A DNA stretch of 64,000 bases from Rhodanobacter sp. AS-Z3 (GTDB taxonomy: Bacteria > Pseudomonadota > Gammaproteobacteria > Xanthomonadales > Rhodanobacteraceae): NCBI RefSeq assembly GCF_029224025.1, contig NZ_CP119392.1, positions 3,805,001-3,869,000 on the forward strand. Direction: 5' to 3'. This document shows positions 36,083 through 45,283 of the stretch, piece after piece; within the stretch, counting starts at the first letter, position 1; every line of letters starts with the position of its first letter. A model generated the notes under the pieces. That model ran no database searches. It was not told the origin of the DNA and worked only from the letters and a program-made list of their open reading frames with translations. Position numbers and translations under genes: made by a program.

Positions 36083-37693
36083 ATGAGCGAACGCGAAACC
36101 ATGGAATACGACGTCGTTGTGGTCGGCGGCGGCCCGGCCGGACTGTCGTTCGCGATCCGACTCAAGCAACTCAACGCCGAGATCAGTGTGTGCGTGATCG
36201 AGAAGGCCTCGACCATCGGCGCGCAAATCCTCTCTGGCGCGGTGATCGAACCGCAGCCGCTGGATGCGCTGCTGCCCGGCTGGCGCAACAACCCGCCGCC
36301 GATCTGCGTACCGGCTGGCGAGGACGAGTTCTGGCTGCTCAGCAAGACCGGTGGACGCAAGATGATGGTGCCGCCGGGCATGAAGAACCACGGCAACTTC
36401 ATCGTCTCGCTGGGCGCGATGTGCGCCTGGCTGGCACCGCAGGCCGAAGCATTGGGCGTGGATGTATTCCCCGGCTTCGCCGCCGCCGACAACATCTACA
36501 ACGAAGACGGCTCGGTTGCTGGCGTGCGTATCGGCGACATGGGCGTGGCGAAGGATGGCACGCACAAACCCGGCTATACCGAAGGCATCGACATCAAGGC
36601 CAAGGTCACCGTGCTTGCCGAAGGTGCGCGCGGCAGCCTCACCAAAAAGCTGATCAAACGCTTCAAGCTCGATGCCAACAGCGACCCGCAGGGCTACTCG
36701 ATCGGCATCAAGGAACTGTGGCAACTGCCACCGGGCCGGGTCACCCCGGGCAAGATCGTGCACAGCTTCGGCTGGCCGGCCGACACGCATACTTACGGCG
36801 GCAGCTTCATGTATCACCTGGACGGTGATCGTCTCGCGCTCGGCTACGTCAGCGGGCTCGACTATACCGATCCCAAATACCAGCCATGGGAAGCCTTCCA
36901 GCAGTGGAAGAACCACCCGATGAACGTGCCGATGCTCGAAGGCGGCACGATCCTTTCCGCTGGCGCGCGCGTGATCGTCACCGGCGGCTACCAGTCACTA
37001 CCCAAATGCGAAATGCCCGGTGCGCTGCTGATCGGCGACACCGCCGGCCTGCTCAACGTGCCCAAGGTCAAGGGCACGCACCAGGCGATCAAGAGCGGCA
37101 TGATGGCCGCCGAGCATCTGGTCGCGAACGGACTCAACCCGGCCGGCTTCGATGCCAAGCTGCGCAGCTCGGATGTCATGGCCGAGCTGAAGAAAGTGCG
37201 CAACATCAAGCCGGCTTTCAAGAAAGGCTTGTGGTTCGGCATGCTCAATGCGGCATGGGAAACTGTCACCGCGGGCCTCTCGCCGTGGACGCTGAAGAAC
37301 AAGGCCGACTGGTCCAGTCTGCACAAGCTTGGCGAATACGAAGAGCCGGAACGCGATTACGTGACGCGCACACTGCCGCCGCGCGATCGTCTGGCCGGCG
37401 TCTACTTCGCCGCCACCGAGCACGACGAGGACCAGCCAATCCACCTGCATGTTGCCGACACAAATATCTGTGCCACGACGTGTGTCGAGGAATACGACAA
37501 TCCCTGCACCCGCTTCTGCCCCGCCAGCGTTTATGAAATGGTCGAAGACACCAGCATGCCGCACGGCAAGCGCCTGCAGATCAACGCGGCCAACTGCGTG
37601 CACTGCAAGACCTGCGACATCAAGGACCCCTACGAAATCATCACCTGGGTTACGCCGGAAGGCGGTTCGGGGCCGAACTACCAGAACTTGTAG
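36083..37693 (+). CDS. Electron-transfer flavoprotein:ubiquinone oxidoreductase
   Basis: The 536-residue membrane-associated enzyme passes electrons from reduced ETF to ubiquinone, linking acyl-CoA dehydrogenation to respiration. The N-terminal FAD loop is VVVGGGPAGLSFAIRL. The C-terminal 4Fe-4S ligands are seen in CVEEYDNPCTRFCP and NCVHCKTCDI. ETF itself is encoded about 2.2 kb away (etfBA), separated by two minus-strand glycosyltransferase genes. Functionally it belongs with FadE and EtfAB in this window. The ATG has a GGAG ribosome site 6 bases upstream. Confidence 0.96.
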   Translation: MSERETMEYDVVVVGGGPAGLSFAIRLKQLNAEISVCVIEKASTIGAQILSGAVIEPQPLDALLPGWRNNPPPICVPAGEDEFWLLSKTGGRKMMVPPGMKNHGNFIVSLGAMCAWLAPQAEALGVDVFPGFAAADNIYNEDGSVAGVRIGDMGVAKDGTHKPGYTEGIDIKAKVTVLAEGARGSLTKKLIKRFKLDANSDPQGYSIGIKELWQLPPGRVTPGKIVHSFGWPADTHTYGGSFMYHLDGDRLALGYVSGLDYTDPKYQPWEAFQQWKNHPMNVPMLEGGTILSAGARVIVTGGYQSLPKCEMPGALLIGDTAGLLNVPKVKGTHQAIKSGMMAAEHLVANGLNPAGFDAKLRSSDVMAELKKVRNIKPAFKKGLWFGMLNAAWETVTAGLSPWTLKNKADWSSLHKLGEYEEPERDYVTRTLPPRDRLAGVYFAATEHDEDQPIHLHVADTNICATTCVEEYDNPCTRFCPASVYEMVEDTSMPHGKRLQINAANCVHCKTCDIKDPYEIITWVTPEGGSGPNYQNL

Positions 37694-37700
37694 GCGCCAA

Positions 37701-37729
37701 CACCGGTCAATCTAAAAGATCGACCGGTG
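37701..37729. terminator. Hairpin at convergent gene ends
   Basis: 13-base arms (37701-37713 and 37717-37729, one G-T type mismatch, loop AAA) lie between the ETF-QO stop and the convergent glycosyltransferase, whose stop codon falls inside the hairpin. There is no T tract, so terminator function is uncertain. Confidence 0.4.
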
Positions 37730-38639
37730 CCTCACCCTGGCGGCCACGCACTCCATCGAAGAGCCCACGCAGCATGCAGCGCAAGTTGCGCCAGCGCGGC
37801 CCGATCAGCACGCCGAACAGCAGCAGCTTGACCAGTACACGCGGCAGATCTTGTGCGATCCACCGTCCCGGTGTGTGCGGCAATTGATACAACCGCACAC
37901 GATTACGCATCATGTAGTAAAGCCGCGACGGTCCATGCACCACCACCTGACCGAGGCCGCACGGCAACGCGCGCCGGGCATCACCCAGGCGATGATGCAT
38001 CGTTGCCGCGCAGACGCCATGCAGTGAATAGCCCTGCGCGCGTGCGCGAAAACCCCACTCCAGGTCGACGTTGTCGATAAACAGCCCGGCATCCATCGGC
38101 CCGATCTGGTCGAGGACGATCATGGGAATGAGCATGCCGGAACTGATCAGGAAGTCACAGGCCACGGTCGGCGCTGAACCATCACACCAGAGCTTTCGAT
38201 TTAACGGAAAGCCGACCCGCACAAACGGCGCATCGCGATCTTCGCGCACGTCATGGAAGCGCGGCCCGACCGCAGCCACCCTGCCGCTCACGGACAGCGT
38301 CGCCAGCGCCAACTGCAATGCGGCGACCATGCCCTCGCCCGGCTCGCTGTCCTGGTCGAGCAGCAATACCTGCTGATAACCGTGCTCGCGTGCCCAGCCG
38401 ATGCCGATATTCTGTGCAGAAGCCAGCCCCACGTTGTCAGTCTGTGCCAGTAGCGCACCGCCGGCACCATGCAGAGTGGCCGCCAAAGTCGACTGCCACT
38501 CGCCACGACTGCCATTATCGACCAAGACCACCGCACCAACTTGCGCTGCCACGGCCGTGATCATTTTCCAAAGGGCGATTGGATCAGGGTGATAGCTCAC
38601 CACCACGGCGCACACGTCCTGCCCGGCATGCTCAGTCAT
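37707..38639 (-). CDS. GT2 glycosyltransferase, rhamnosyltransferase-like
   Basis: The 310-residue protein has a GT-A fold. The N-terminal strand VCAVVVSYHPDP, the nucleotide-sugar segment LVDNGS, the metal-binding region LLDQDSEPGEGM and the C-terminal WGFRARAQGY resemble dTDP-rhamnosyltransferases of the RfbF/WsaC type. It starts at ATG 38639, overlapping the end of the upstream GT2 gene by 8 bases, so the two are coupled. Their products probably add successive sugars to a surface glycan (inference). They sit between ETF-QO and etfBA, outside the main locus. Confidence 0.85.
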   Translation of the reverse strand: MTEHAGQDVCAVVVSYHPDPIALWKMITAVAAQVGAVVLVDNGSRGEWQSTLAATLHGAGGALLAQTDNVGLASAQNIGIGWAREHGYQQVLLLDQDSEPGEGMVAALQLALATLSVSGRVAAVGPRFHDVREDRDAPFVRVGFPLNRKLWCDGSAPTVACDFLISSGMLIPMIVLDQIGPMDAGLFIDNVDLEWGFRARAQGYSLHGVCAATMHHRLGDARRALPCGLGQVVVHGPSRLYYMMRNRVRLYQLPHTPGRWIAQDLPRVLVKLLLFGVLIGPRWRNLRCMLRGLFDGVRGRQGEAPVDLLD

Positions 38640-39618
38640 TGCGCAGCAGATCCCGCAGCATTGCGCGCACGCCGGTGCCGTAACGCTTGTAAAAACCCAT
38701 GCGGGCTTCACGAACGATAGTCGGCACGCGTCGCCAGCGCGCCCGTCGCCCCATCGCTGCGCGCCGCTCAAAATGAACTCGCTTTTGCTCCACCTGGTTT
38801 GCCCGATCTACCGCGCCCGCAAAGCCAGCCTGGCGCAGGAACTGCTCAAGCCGCTGCAGGCGGCGCGCCTCTCCCGACAGCTGCTCCCCACGCGGCATCG
38901 CCAATTCACGCCATTTCATTGCCAAAGTGCGCTTGCGTGCTCCAACCTGGTTGGCACCGTGCTGGCGATAGTCGATCAGCACATCGTCAATGCAGTCGAC
39001 CTGCCCTACCGCCGACGCCACAGCGGCGAGCCATTCGTCGTGAATCCATTCCGGCGCCACAGGTAGAGCCAAGTCGACCAATTCGCACCGGATCGCTGCT
39101 GTCGCGCCAGTCACAAAACATCGTCGTAACACCACGTCGAAGGCCGCTCCGACATGGATCGCCTGCTTTTCCCGTGCAGTCAACGACAAGGCTTCGAACA
39201 TGGAAAAGTTCAGCGATGCTCCCTGGGCATCCACCAGCCGCGCATCGCTGTGCAGCAGCAGCAGCCCCGGCTTAGCCTCGAATGCAGCCACCATCCGCGC
39301 CAACTTGTCCGGATACCAGACGTCGTCCTGGTCACAGAGAAACAACAGCTCCCCGCTGGCCTGACGCAAGCCAACACTGAAATTTTCGACGTAGCCGAGA
39401 TTTTGCGAGTTTTGTCGCAGCTGTATGGTCACGCCAGCCTGTTCAGCGTATGCCTTGAACGTAGCAAGCATCTCCATGGTGGCGTCCGTCGAACCATCGT
39501 CACCCACGACGATCTCGTCGGGTAGCAACGTCTGTCCCAGCAAGCTGTCCAACTGAGCCTGCAAATACGCGGCGCCGTTGTAGGTACAAATCACGATGGA
39601 AGTGCGGGGTCGGGCCAT
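38632..39618 (-). CDS. GT2 glycosyltransferase
   Basis: The 328-residue family-2 glycosyltransferase has IVICTYNGAAYLQAQLDSLL at the N-terminus, VGDDGSTDAT, FLCDQDDVWYPDK with the metal-binding DxD-like acids, and EWIHDEWLA with the catalytic-loop acid. I chose ATG 39618; a GTG two codons upstream is also possible. It is the first gene of a two-gene minus-strand unit. The acceptor is unknown. Base composition is close to its neighbours, so recent acquisition is not evident. Confidence 0.87.
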   Translation of the reverse strand: MARPRTSIVICTYNGAAYLQAQLDSLLGQTLLPDEIVVGDDGSTDATMEMLATFKAYAEQAGVTIQLRQNSQNLGYVENFSVGLRQASGELLFLCDQDDVWYPDKLARMVAAFEAKPGLLLLHSDARLVDAQGASLNFSMFEALSLTAREKQAIHVGAAFDVVLRRCFVTGATAAIRCELVDLALPVAPEWIHDEWLAAVASAVGQVDCIDDVLIDYRQHGANQVGARKRTLAMKWRELAMPRGEQLSGEARRLQRLEQFLRQAGFAGAVDRANQVEQKRVHFERRAAMGRRARWRRVPTIVREARMGFYKRYGTGVRAMLRDLLRND

Positions 39619-39917
39619 GGTCACTCAATAACCGTGGATATTGAAGCCGCATGCACAAGGATCTTCCACGAACCTCCTCGTCACGAATGTCTGGGTACTG
39701 AGCACATCAAACGCCCGCACAAACGGGCCGAGCTGGCCGCCGCAGATCCTGGAAGCGACTCCTCCCATCATAGCTGGGCCATAAGGAACATGGCTCGGAG
39801 CTGTTGGCTACCCCTCTGGGCGTGTTCACCACCGTGAATGCCGCAGCTCGGTTAGAATGCTGCGGTGCCTCAATTCAATGCGTCCTTTCGGACACCTAGC
39901 TACAGAAGGAAACCTAG
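39619..39917. other. Divergent promoter region for the GT2 pair and etfBA
   Basis: This 299-base region contains a 7-bp dyad (CCGCAGC 39841-39847, GCTGCGG 39859-39865) that brackets a possible -10 element TAGAAT at 39853-39858. The etfB ribosome site AGAAGGAAA follows. The dyad position would suit a repressor site for etfBA. No open frame looks real. Confidence 0.4.
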
Positions 39918-40664
39918 ATGAAAATTCTGGTCGGCTACAAGCGTGTCGTTGATTACAACGTGCGTATCCAGGTCAAGCCTGACGGCAGTGGCGTGGTGAC
40001 CGATGGCGTGAAGCTCTCGGCCAACCCGTTCGACGACATCGCACTGGAAGAAGCGCTGCGCCTGCGCGAGAAAGGTATTGCCGAGGAAGTCATCGTGGTC
40101 GGCATTGGCCCCGCCGATCTCACCGCGCACCTGCGCAACGGCCTCGCGATGGGCGCGAACCGCGCCATTCACGTCGTGACCGGTGATGCCGTCCAGCCGC
40201 TGACCGCTGCGCGTATCTTTCTCAAGCTGATTGAAAAGGAACAGCCGGGGCTGGTGATACTCGGCAAGCAAGCCATCGACGACGACGCCAACCAGACTGG
40301 CCAGATGCTCGCCGCGCTGTGGAATCGCCCGCAAGCCACGTTCGCCAGCAAGGTCGAGATCGGCGACCGCAAGGCGACTGTGACGCGCGAGATTGACGCC
40401 GGTCTCGAGGTGATCGAAGCCGAACTGCCCGCCGTGATCACCGCTGACCTGCGCCTCAACGAGCCGCGCTTCATCAAGCTACCCGACATCATGAAGGCGA
40501 AATCCAAGCCGATCGACGTGATCGAACTGGGTTCGCTCGGCATCGAGTCGCACGATCATCTGAAAACGACCCACTACGAAGCGCCGGCCAAGCGCAGCAA
40601 AGGCGTGATGGTCAAGGATGCCGCCGAGCTGGTCGCCGCGCTGAAACAGAAAGGCCTGCTGTAG
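39918..40664 (+). CDS. etfB: Electron-transfer flavoprotein beta subunit
   Basis: This 248-residue subunit binds AMP and, with EtfA, carries electrons from acyl-CoA and other dehydrogenases to ETF-ubiquinone oxidoreductase. Recognisable segments are KILVGYKRVVDYNVRI, NPFDDIALEEALRL, LVILGKQAIDDDANQTGQM and the ETF-beta signature near VIEAELPAVITADLRLNEPR. The ATG at 39918 follows AGAAGGAAA. etfA comes 117 bases later, separated by a REP-like element. Confidence 0.97.
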   Translation: MKILVGYKRVVDYNVRIQVKPDGSGVVTDGVKLSANPFDDIALEEALRLREKGIAEEVIVVGIGPADLTAHLRNGLAMGANRAIHVVTGDAVQPLTAARIFLKLIEKEQPGLVILGKQAIDDDANQTGQMLAALWNRPQATFASKVEIGDRKATVTREIDAGLEVIEAELPAVITADLRLNEPRFIKLPDIMKAKSKPIDVIELGSLGIESHDHLKTTHYEAPAKRSKGVMVKDAAELVAALKQKGLL

Positions 40665-40675
40665 AGCGCAGCTCC

Positions 40676-40740
40676 GTAGGGCGGGCACTGCCCGCCACTC
40701 CGTAAAGATCCGAAAGGCCGGCGGGCAGTGCCCGTCCTAC
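40676..40740. repeat. REP-like inverted repeat between etfB and etfA
   Basis: Two 21-base arms (40676-40696 and 40720-40740) pair with one mismatch around a 23-base spacer. Each arm is itself nearly palindromic around GGGCACTGCCC. The paired arrangement is like bacterial interspersed (REP/BIME) elements, probably multicopy in this genome (inference). It lies inside an operon, so it may shape mRNA stability. Confidence 0.7.
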
Positions 40741-40781
40741 AGGCATCAAAGCCCCATTCGAGACGAAAGGTTGTCCACATC

Positions 40782-41726
40782 ATGAGCAAGATCCTGGTCA
40801 TCGCCGAACATCTGGGCGGCAAACTCAACTCCTCCACCGCACGCGCGGTCAGCGCCGCCATCGCCGTCAAGGGCGAAGCGATCGACGTGCTGGTACTGGC
40901 CGACAAGGTCGACGCCATCGCCGCCGAAGCCGCGAAGATCGAAGGCGTGAGCCGCGTCCTCACCGTCGCGCGCAGCGAGAACGCCAACGCACTCGCCGCC
41001 GTACTGGCGCCGCAGATCGCCAAAGCCGCTTCCGGCTACAGCCACGTCTTCGTACCATCCACCACCTTCGGCAAAGATATCGCCCCGCGCGTCGCCGCGC
41101 TGCTCGGCGTGGCCCAGGTCAGTGACGTGATGAGCGTGGAAGCTGCCTACACCTTCAAGCGCCCGATCTACGCCGGCAACGCGATTATCACGGTCGAGGC
41201 CGATGCCGCGCACATCGTCTTAGCCACGATCCGCTCGGCCTCCTGGCCAGCCGCAGCAAACGGCAGCAGCACGGCGCCCGTCGAAGCACTGTCCGTCGAC
41301 GCCACCTTGCCCACGCACACCCGTTTCGTCGAACTGAAGCAGGGCAGCAGCGATCGCCCCGACCTGCAAAGCGCCAGCAAGGTCGTCTCAGGGGGCCGCG
41401 GCGTCGGCTCGAAGGAAAACTTCGACATCATCTACAAATTCGCGGACAAGATCGGCGCCGCCGTCGGTGCATCACGTGCCGCCGTGGACGCCGGCTACGT
41501 CCCCAGCGAAATGCAGGTCGGCCAGACCGGCAAGATCATCGCACCCGAGCTGTACATGGCCATCGGCATCTCCGGCGCCATCCAGCACCTTACGGGCATC
41601 AAGGACGCCGGCACCATCGTAGCCATCAACAAGGACGGTGACGCGCCAATCTTTGAGGTTGCAGATTTCGGGCTGGTGGGTGATTTGTTCAAGCTGATTC
41701 CCGAGCTTGAGGCAGCTCTTACTTAA
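40782..41726 (+). CDS. etfA: Electron-transfer flavoprotein alpha subunit
   Basis: The 314-residue FAD-binding subunit of ETF has an N-terminal [12 protein letters not shown] and [16 protein letters not shown]. The C-terminal FAD domain reads [57 protein letters not shown] in pieces and [17 protein letters not shown]. The start is ATG 40782. In Xanthomonas the variable LPS locus lies immediately beyond etfA, and the same is seen here: the first polysaccharide gene begins 61 bases after the stop. Confidence 0.97.
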   Translation: MSKILVIAEHLGGKLNSSTARAVSAAIAVKGEAIDVLVLADKVDAIAAEAAKIEGVSRVLTVARSENANALAAVLAPQIAKAASGYSHVFVPSTTFGKDIAPRVAALLGVAQVSDVMSVEAAYTFKRPIYAGNAIITVEADAAHIVLATIRSASWPAAANGSSTAPVEALSVDATLPTHTRFVELKQGSSDRPDLQSASKVVSGGRGVGSKENFDIIYKFADKIGAAVGASRAAVDAGYVPSEMQVGQTGKIIAPELYMAIGISGAIQHLTGIKDAGTIVAINKDGDAPIFEVADFGLVGDLFKLIPELEAALT

Positions 41727-41787
41727 ACGCGACTTCAATAGAAGCAGACAGCTTCAACGATTACCGTATCACGGCAGGAAGATAACA

Positions 41788-43191
41788 ATGAAAGTAACCA
41801 TTTTCGGCACCGGCTATGTCGGCCTGGTCAGCGGAGCCTGCCTCGCGGAAATGGGCAACCATGTAGTCTGCGTGGATGTTGATACACAAAAATTGGCACG
41901 ACTTGAGAGAGGCGAGATCCCAATCTTCGAGCCCGGGCTGGAGCCACTGGTGCGGGGCAATCGCGCCAATGGCCGCTTGGCATTCACTGAAGAGGCGCAA
42001 GCGGCCCTTGCCGGCGCAGAAGTTGTGTTCATCGCCGTCGGCACACCTCCAGACGAGGACGGCAGCGCGGACCTGAGCTACGTGCTGGCCGTGGCGGCAA
42101 CAATAGGAACGTACATCACGGGCTACACCGTGGTAGTGAACAAGTCGACGGTTCCCGTGGGCACCACTGATCGCGTACGCACAACCATCGCTGAAGTCAT
42201 GCAGAAGCGAGGAGTCTCGATCGACTTCAACGTCGTTTCCAACCCTGAATTTCTCAAGGAAGGTGACGCGGTCGCCGATTGCATGCGCCCGGACCGGATC
42301 GTCATCGGTGCCAGTAGCGCGCAAGCAGTGGCCTTGTTGAAGAACTTGTATGCACCGTTCAACCACAACCACGAGCGCTTGGTGATAATGGACGAGCGCT
42401 CCGCCGAATTGACCAAGTACGCTGCCAATGCCATGTTGGCCACCAAAATCAGCTTCATGAACGAATTGGCCAATATCGCCGAGCACGTTGGAGCCGACAT
42501 TGAACTTGTGCGCCACGGTATCGGCTCAGATCCTCGCATCGGCTACCATTTCATTTATCCTGGCGCGGGCTATGGGGGCTCATGTTTCCCCAAGGACGTG
42601 CAGGCGCTGGGTCGAATCGCAAAGTCCAATGGTTACCAAGCATGCTTGTTGGAAGCCGTGGAATTGGTCAATGCCGCACAGAAAAACCGACTCTTCGGCC
42701 TGTTGTCGCAGCATTTCGACGGCCAGCTTGCCGGCAAGGTCATCGGCCTGTGGGGACTTTCGTTCAAGCCAAATACCGATGACATGCGCGAGGCTCCCAG
42801 TCGACGCCTGATGGAATCTGTATGGGAGGCCGGCGGCAGCGTGCGTGTTTACGATCCCGAAGCGTGCGACGAAGCTCGTCGAATTTATGGAGAACGTGAC
42901 GACCTGGCGTTGTGTGACGAACAGTACGCAGTGCTCGACGGCGCCGATGCGCTGGTTGTCATAACTGAATGGAAGGCTTTTCGTAGTCCTGATTTTTCCC
43001 GCATTCGCGCAGCGCTGAAAACCCCAGTGCTGTTCGATGGACGAAATTTGTACGATCCACAGTCAGTTGAACGTGCAGGAATCGCTTACTACGGCATTGG
43101 GCGCGGACGCAGTCTTCGACGAACCGATAGCACGCCGATCCGGCAAACTCGAGACAGCCATCCATCCGGCGAAGTAGATATTCCTGCATGA
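41788..43191 (+). CDS. ugd: UDP-glucose/GDP-mannose 6-dehydrogenase
   Basis: The 467-residue protein is an NAD-dependent nucleotide-sugar 6-dehydrogenase. The N-terminal Rossmann loop is [31 protein letters not shown], the Lys/Asn catalytic region [21 protein letters not shown] (approximately) and the active Cys in [12 protein letters not shown] follow. Substrate choice between UDP-glucose and GDP-mannose is not certain; overall similarity favours UDP-glucose dehydrogenase, giving UDP-glucuronate. The ATG follows AGGAAGATAAC. It is the first gene of the polysaccharide locus. The C-terminal 30 residues are a basic, low-similarity tail. Confidence 0.88.
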   Translation: MKVTIFGTGYVGLVSGACLAEMGNHVVCVDVDTQKLARLERGEIPIFEPGLEPLVRGNRANGRLAFTEEAQAALAGAEVVFIAVGTPPDEDGSADLSYVLAVAATIGTYITGYTVVVNKSTVPVGTTDRVRTTIAEVMQKRGVSIDFNVVSNPEFLKEGDAVADCMRPDRIVIGASSAQAVALLKNLYAPFNHNHERLVIMDERSAELTKYAANAMLATKISFMNELANIAEHVGADIELVRHGIGSDPRIGYHFIYPGAGYGGSCFPKDVQALGRIAKSNGYQACLLEAVELVNAAQKNRLFGLLSQHFDGQLAGKVIGLWGLSFKPNTDDMREAPSRRLMESVWEAGGSVRVYDPEACDEARRIYGERDDLALCDEQYAVLDGADALVVITEWKAFRSPDFSRIRAALKTPVLFDGRNLYDPQSVERAGIAYYGIGRGRSLRRTDSTPIRQTRDSHPSGEVDIPA

Positions 43192-43656
43192 CCACGCAAA
43201 AAGGGTGGTTCGATGGATTGGCTCGTGCGGCCCGAACGCACGTTGACATTTAACCACCCTCTTTTGCCACGCTGGGTCACCCATCGCAGAAGTCTGCAAG
43301 GTGATGCCCTTCCTGACGCTATCTCTTGCGTTGATCTACTACTGGAAAGCGAGACCACGTCCCTCAATTCGCGGGTGTAGACGACGAGAAGCCTCATTTG
43401 GAGTGCCCACTTCATCCAACGGGCGCACCATCCTCAAGCCCCTGTCTGGCGCAACCGCTAGTCCACTAACGTTAGCTCGCCAAGAACCGATCAAACGCAA
43501 GCAGGACATCACGATCAAGTTGTACAGCCCCTCAGGGATCGTTGATGGCTTCAGGGTGAGACTAGACTTGACCGTTGGTACAATAGCAAGTTGAGCAACA
43601 TTCAGAGTTGCGGCCATAGCGCAAGCTTGACGTTCAAGTAGACAGGAAGGGCCTTC
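43192..43656. other. AT-richer non-coding gap in the polysaccharide locus
   Basis: This 465-base stretch between ugd and the GT4 gene has no frame with recognisable motifs; short overlapping frames exist on both strands. Its base composition is more AT-rich than the housekeeping half. It may hold a degraded gene plus the promoter of the next operon. Confidence 0.4.
43576..43584 (+). promoter_or_regulatory. Possible extended -10 promoter for the GT4 operon
   Basis: TGGTACAAT fits an extended -10 (TGn followed by TACAAT, five of six). A start about 7 bases later would leave a 65-base leader before the GTG start at 43657. No clear -35 is present. Confidence 0.35.
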
Positions 43657-44889
43657 GTGGAAAAAGAGCACGTCGTTATCGTCACACACTCGTATCCTCG
43701 TTTCGACGGCGACTGGCGCTCGAACTTCATCGAATCGCTGGCCGTCGGGTACAGACAAAACGGCACCAAGGTCACCGTTCTCGTGCCGCTATCCGCGCGA
43801 TGGAACCGCGCAAAACTGGACAGCAGCGGCATACGAATCATTCCTTACCGGTACATGCCATTCAAATCATGGCATGTACTTGGATACGGCGACTCCTTGA
43901 AGGGTGATCTGAAGATGAACCCCCTGCATACCTTGCTGCTGCCGTTTCTGATGATTGCGGGAACGCTAAGCTTGGCCAAGCTATTACTGTCTGAACGCCC
44001 ATCCTTTCTTCACGCCCACTGGGCGGTTCCGAACAGCTTGATTGCCGTCGCAGCGCGCGCGCTAGCCTTCAGCAAGGTCAAAATCCTTTCCTCATTCCCC
44101 GGCTCGGATGTCACGGTCATTCAACAGTCGGGGTTGATCGGAAAGTTCCTCGCCCGCGTCATCGCACGATCCGACTATCTGTCGTGCAACAGCTCCGATC
44201 TGAAGGAAGATCTGGTGGCCGCGGGCATACCGGCAGCAAAGGTCGATTACCAAATTTACGGCGTCAACAACCAGACTATGCGTTTCAGCGCAGATGCACG
44301 CGAACGCGTGCGCGCGAATCTGGGCATTCGCTCCGACGAGATAGCGCTACTCATGGTTGGGCGCTTCGTCGCCAAAAAGGGGTTTGCCACGGGCATACGG
44401 GCCATGCAGCACCTCCGCTCCCGAAGCGAAAAAATCAAGCTGTACATCATCGGTAGTGGTTTGTTGGAAGCGGAATACCGGAAGCTGATGAAAGACGCTG
44501 GTGTCGAAGACGTAACAACGCTGCTTGGTGAAGTCCTGCCAAGCGAGCTGAAGGACTACTACTCGGCCTGCGACATTTTCGTCATGCCCTCCGAACGCCT
44601 TCCGTCAGACGGCCTCAACGTTGTGGTCGTCGAGGCCATGGCTTGCGCTCGACCCATCGTGGCTTCATCCGTTGGTGGAAATGACCTCGTGGTATCCGCA
44701 GGCATCAATGGCTATCTGCACCGACCCAGTGATGCGGAAGATCTGGCGGAAAAGGTATCCTTCCTTGCACCGGACCCCATACTTCGGCAGGCCATGGGTG
44801 AACAATCCAGGGTCATGGTCGACGAACACTTCAACTGGAAGGCGATAGCACACCATTATCTGGTTTGTTATCGCAAACTTCTGTCCTGA
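43657..44889 (+). CDS. GT4 glycosyltransferase
   Basis: The 410-residue GT-B glycosyltransferase has the N-terminal VVIVTHSYPRFDGDWRSNF. The C-terminal nucleotide-sugar domain carries ALLMVGRFVAKKGF, LYIIGSGLLEAEY, YYSACDIFVMPS and the family-4 E-x7-E motif region (NVVVVEAMACARPIVA). The retaining transfer goes to a lipid-linked glycan on the cytoplasmic side. The start is GTG 43657 with a GGAAGG ribosome site 6 bases upstream. The next gene begins 28 bases later, forming the operon GT4-ketoisomerase-aminotransferase-methyltransferase-membrane protein. Confidence 0.9.
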   Translation: MEKEHVVIVTHSYPRFDGDWRSNFIESLAVGYRQNGTKVTVLVPLSARWNRAKLDSSGIRIIPYRYMPFKSWHVLGYGDSLKGDLKMNPLHTLLLPFLMIAGTLSLAKLLLSERPSFLHAHWAVPNSLIAVAARALAFSKVKILSSFPGSDVTVIQQSGLIGKFLARVIARSDYLSCNSSDLKEDLVAAGIPAAKVDYQIYGVNNQTMRFSADARERVRANLGIRSDEIALLMVGRFVAKKGFATGIRAMQHLRSRSEKIKLYIIGSGLLEAEYRKLMKDAGVEDVTTLLGEVLPSELKDYYSACDIFVMPSERLPSDGLNVVVVEAMACARPIVASSVGGNDLVVSAGINGYLHRPSDAEDLAEKVSFLAPDPILRQAMGEQSRVMVDEHFNWKAIAHHYLVCYRKLLS

Positions 44890-44917
44890 TACGCCCACAT
44901 CACAGACCGCGCAGCTT

Positions 44918-45283
44918 ATGGCCTACCTGATTGACATTCCGACATTTTCTGACGACCGCGGCAACTTGACCGTTATCGAGAAAATTATCCCGTTTGAAAT
45001 AAAGCGGGTTTTCTATATATATGGGGTTGACGATTCGGTACGCGGTGGACATCGACATCACAAAACGATTCAGGCCGCATTTTGCATCCGGGGCTCGTGC
45101 ATCGTGTCAAACCATGACGGACGCGAAGAACAGGACTTTCTGCTGGATACGCCAAGCAAGGGACTTATCATCGAACCCCAAGATTGGCATACCATGCATC
45201 ACTTCACGAGCGACGCTATCTTCATGGTTTTGGCATCTGAAACGTTTAGTGCTGCAGACTACATTCGAGAAGCATACCCATGA
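44918..45283 (+). CDS. fdtA: Sugar 3,4-ketoisomerase, FdtA/WxcM-C type cupin
   Basis: This 121-residue single-domain cupin has [16 protein letters not shown] at the N-terminus. The active-site region [15 protein letters not shown] carries the paired His used for proton transfer, and [13 protein letters not shown] follows. FdtA-type enzymes convert dTDP-4-keto-6-deoxyglucose to the 3-keto-6-deoxy isomer, the step before amination to Fuc3N or Qui3N. In Xanthomonas WxcM this domain is fused to an acetyltransferase; here it stands alone and no acetyltransferase is visible in the window. It overlaps the aminotransferase gene by 4 bases (ATGA). Codon use and composition are AT-richer than outside the locus. 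Confidence 0.85.
   Translation: MAYLIDIPTFSDDRGNLTVIEKIIPFEIKRVFYIYGVDDSVRGGHRHHKTIQAAFCIRGSCIVSNHDGREEQDFLLDTPSKGLIIEPQDWHTMHHFTSDAIFMVLASETFSAADYIREAYP

Noticed and set aside
43301..43758. Overlapping frames on both strands in the gap after ugd
   Set aside because: No motif, poor starts, and the minus-strand frame overlaps the start of the well-supported GT4 gene.
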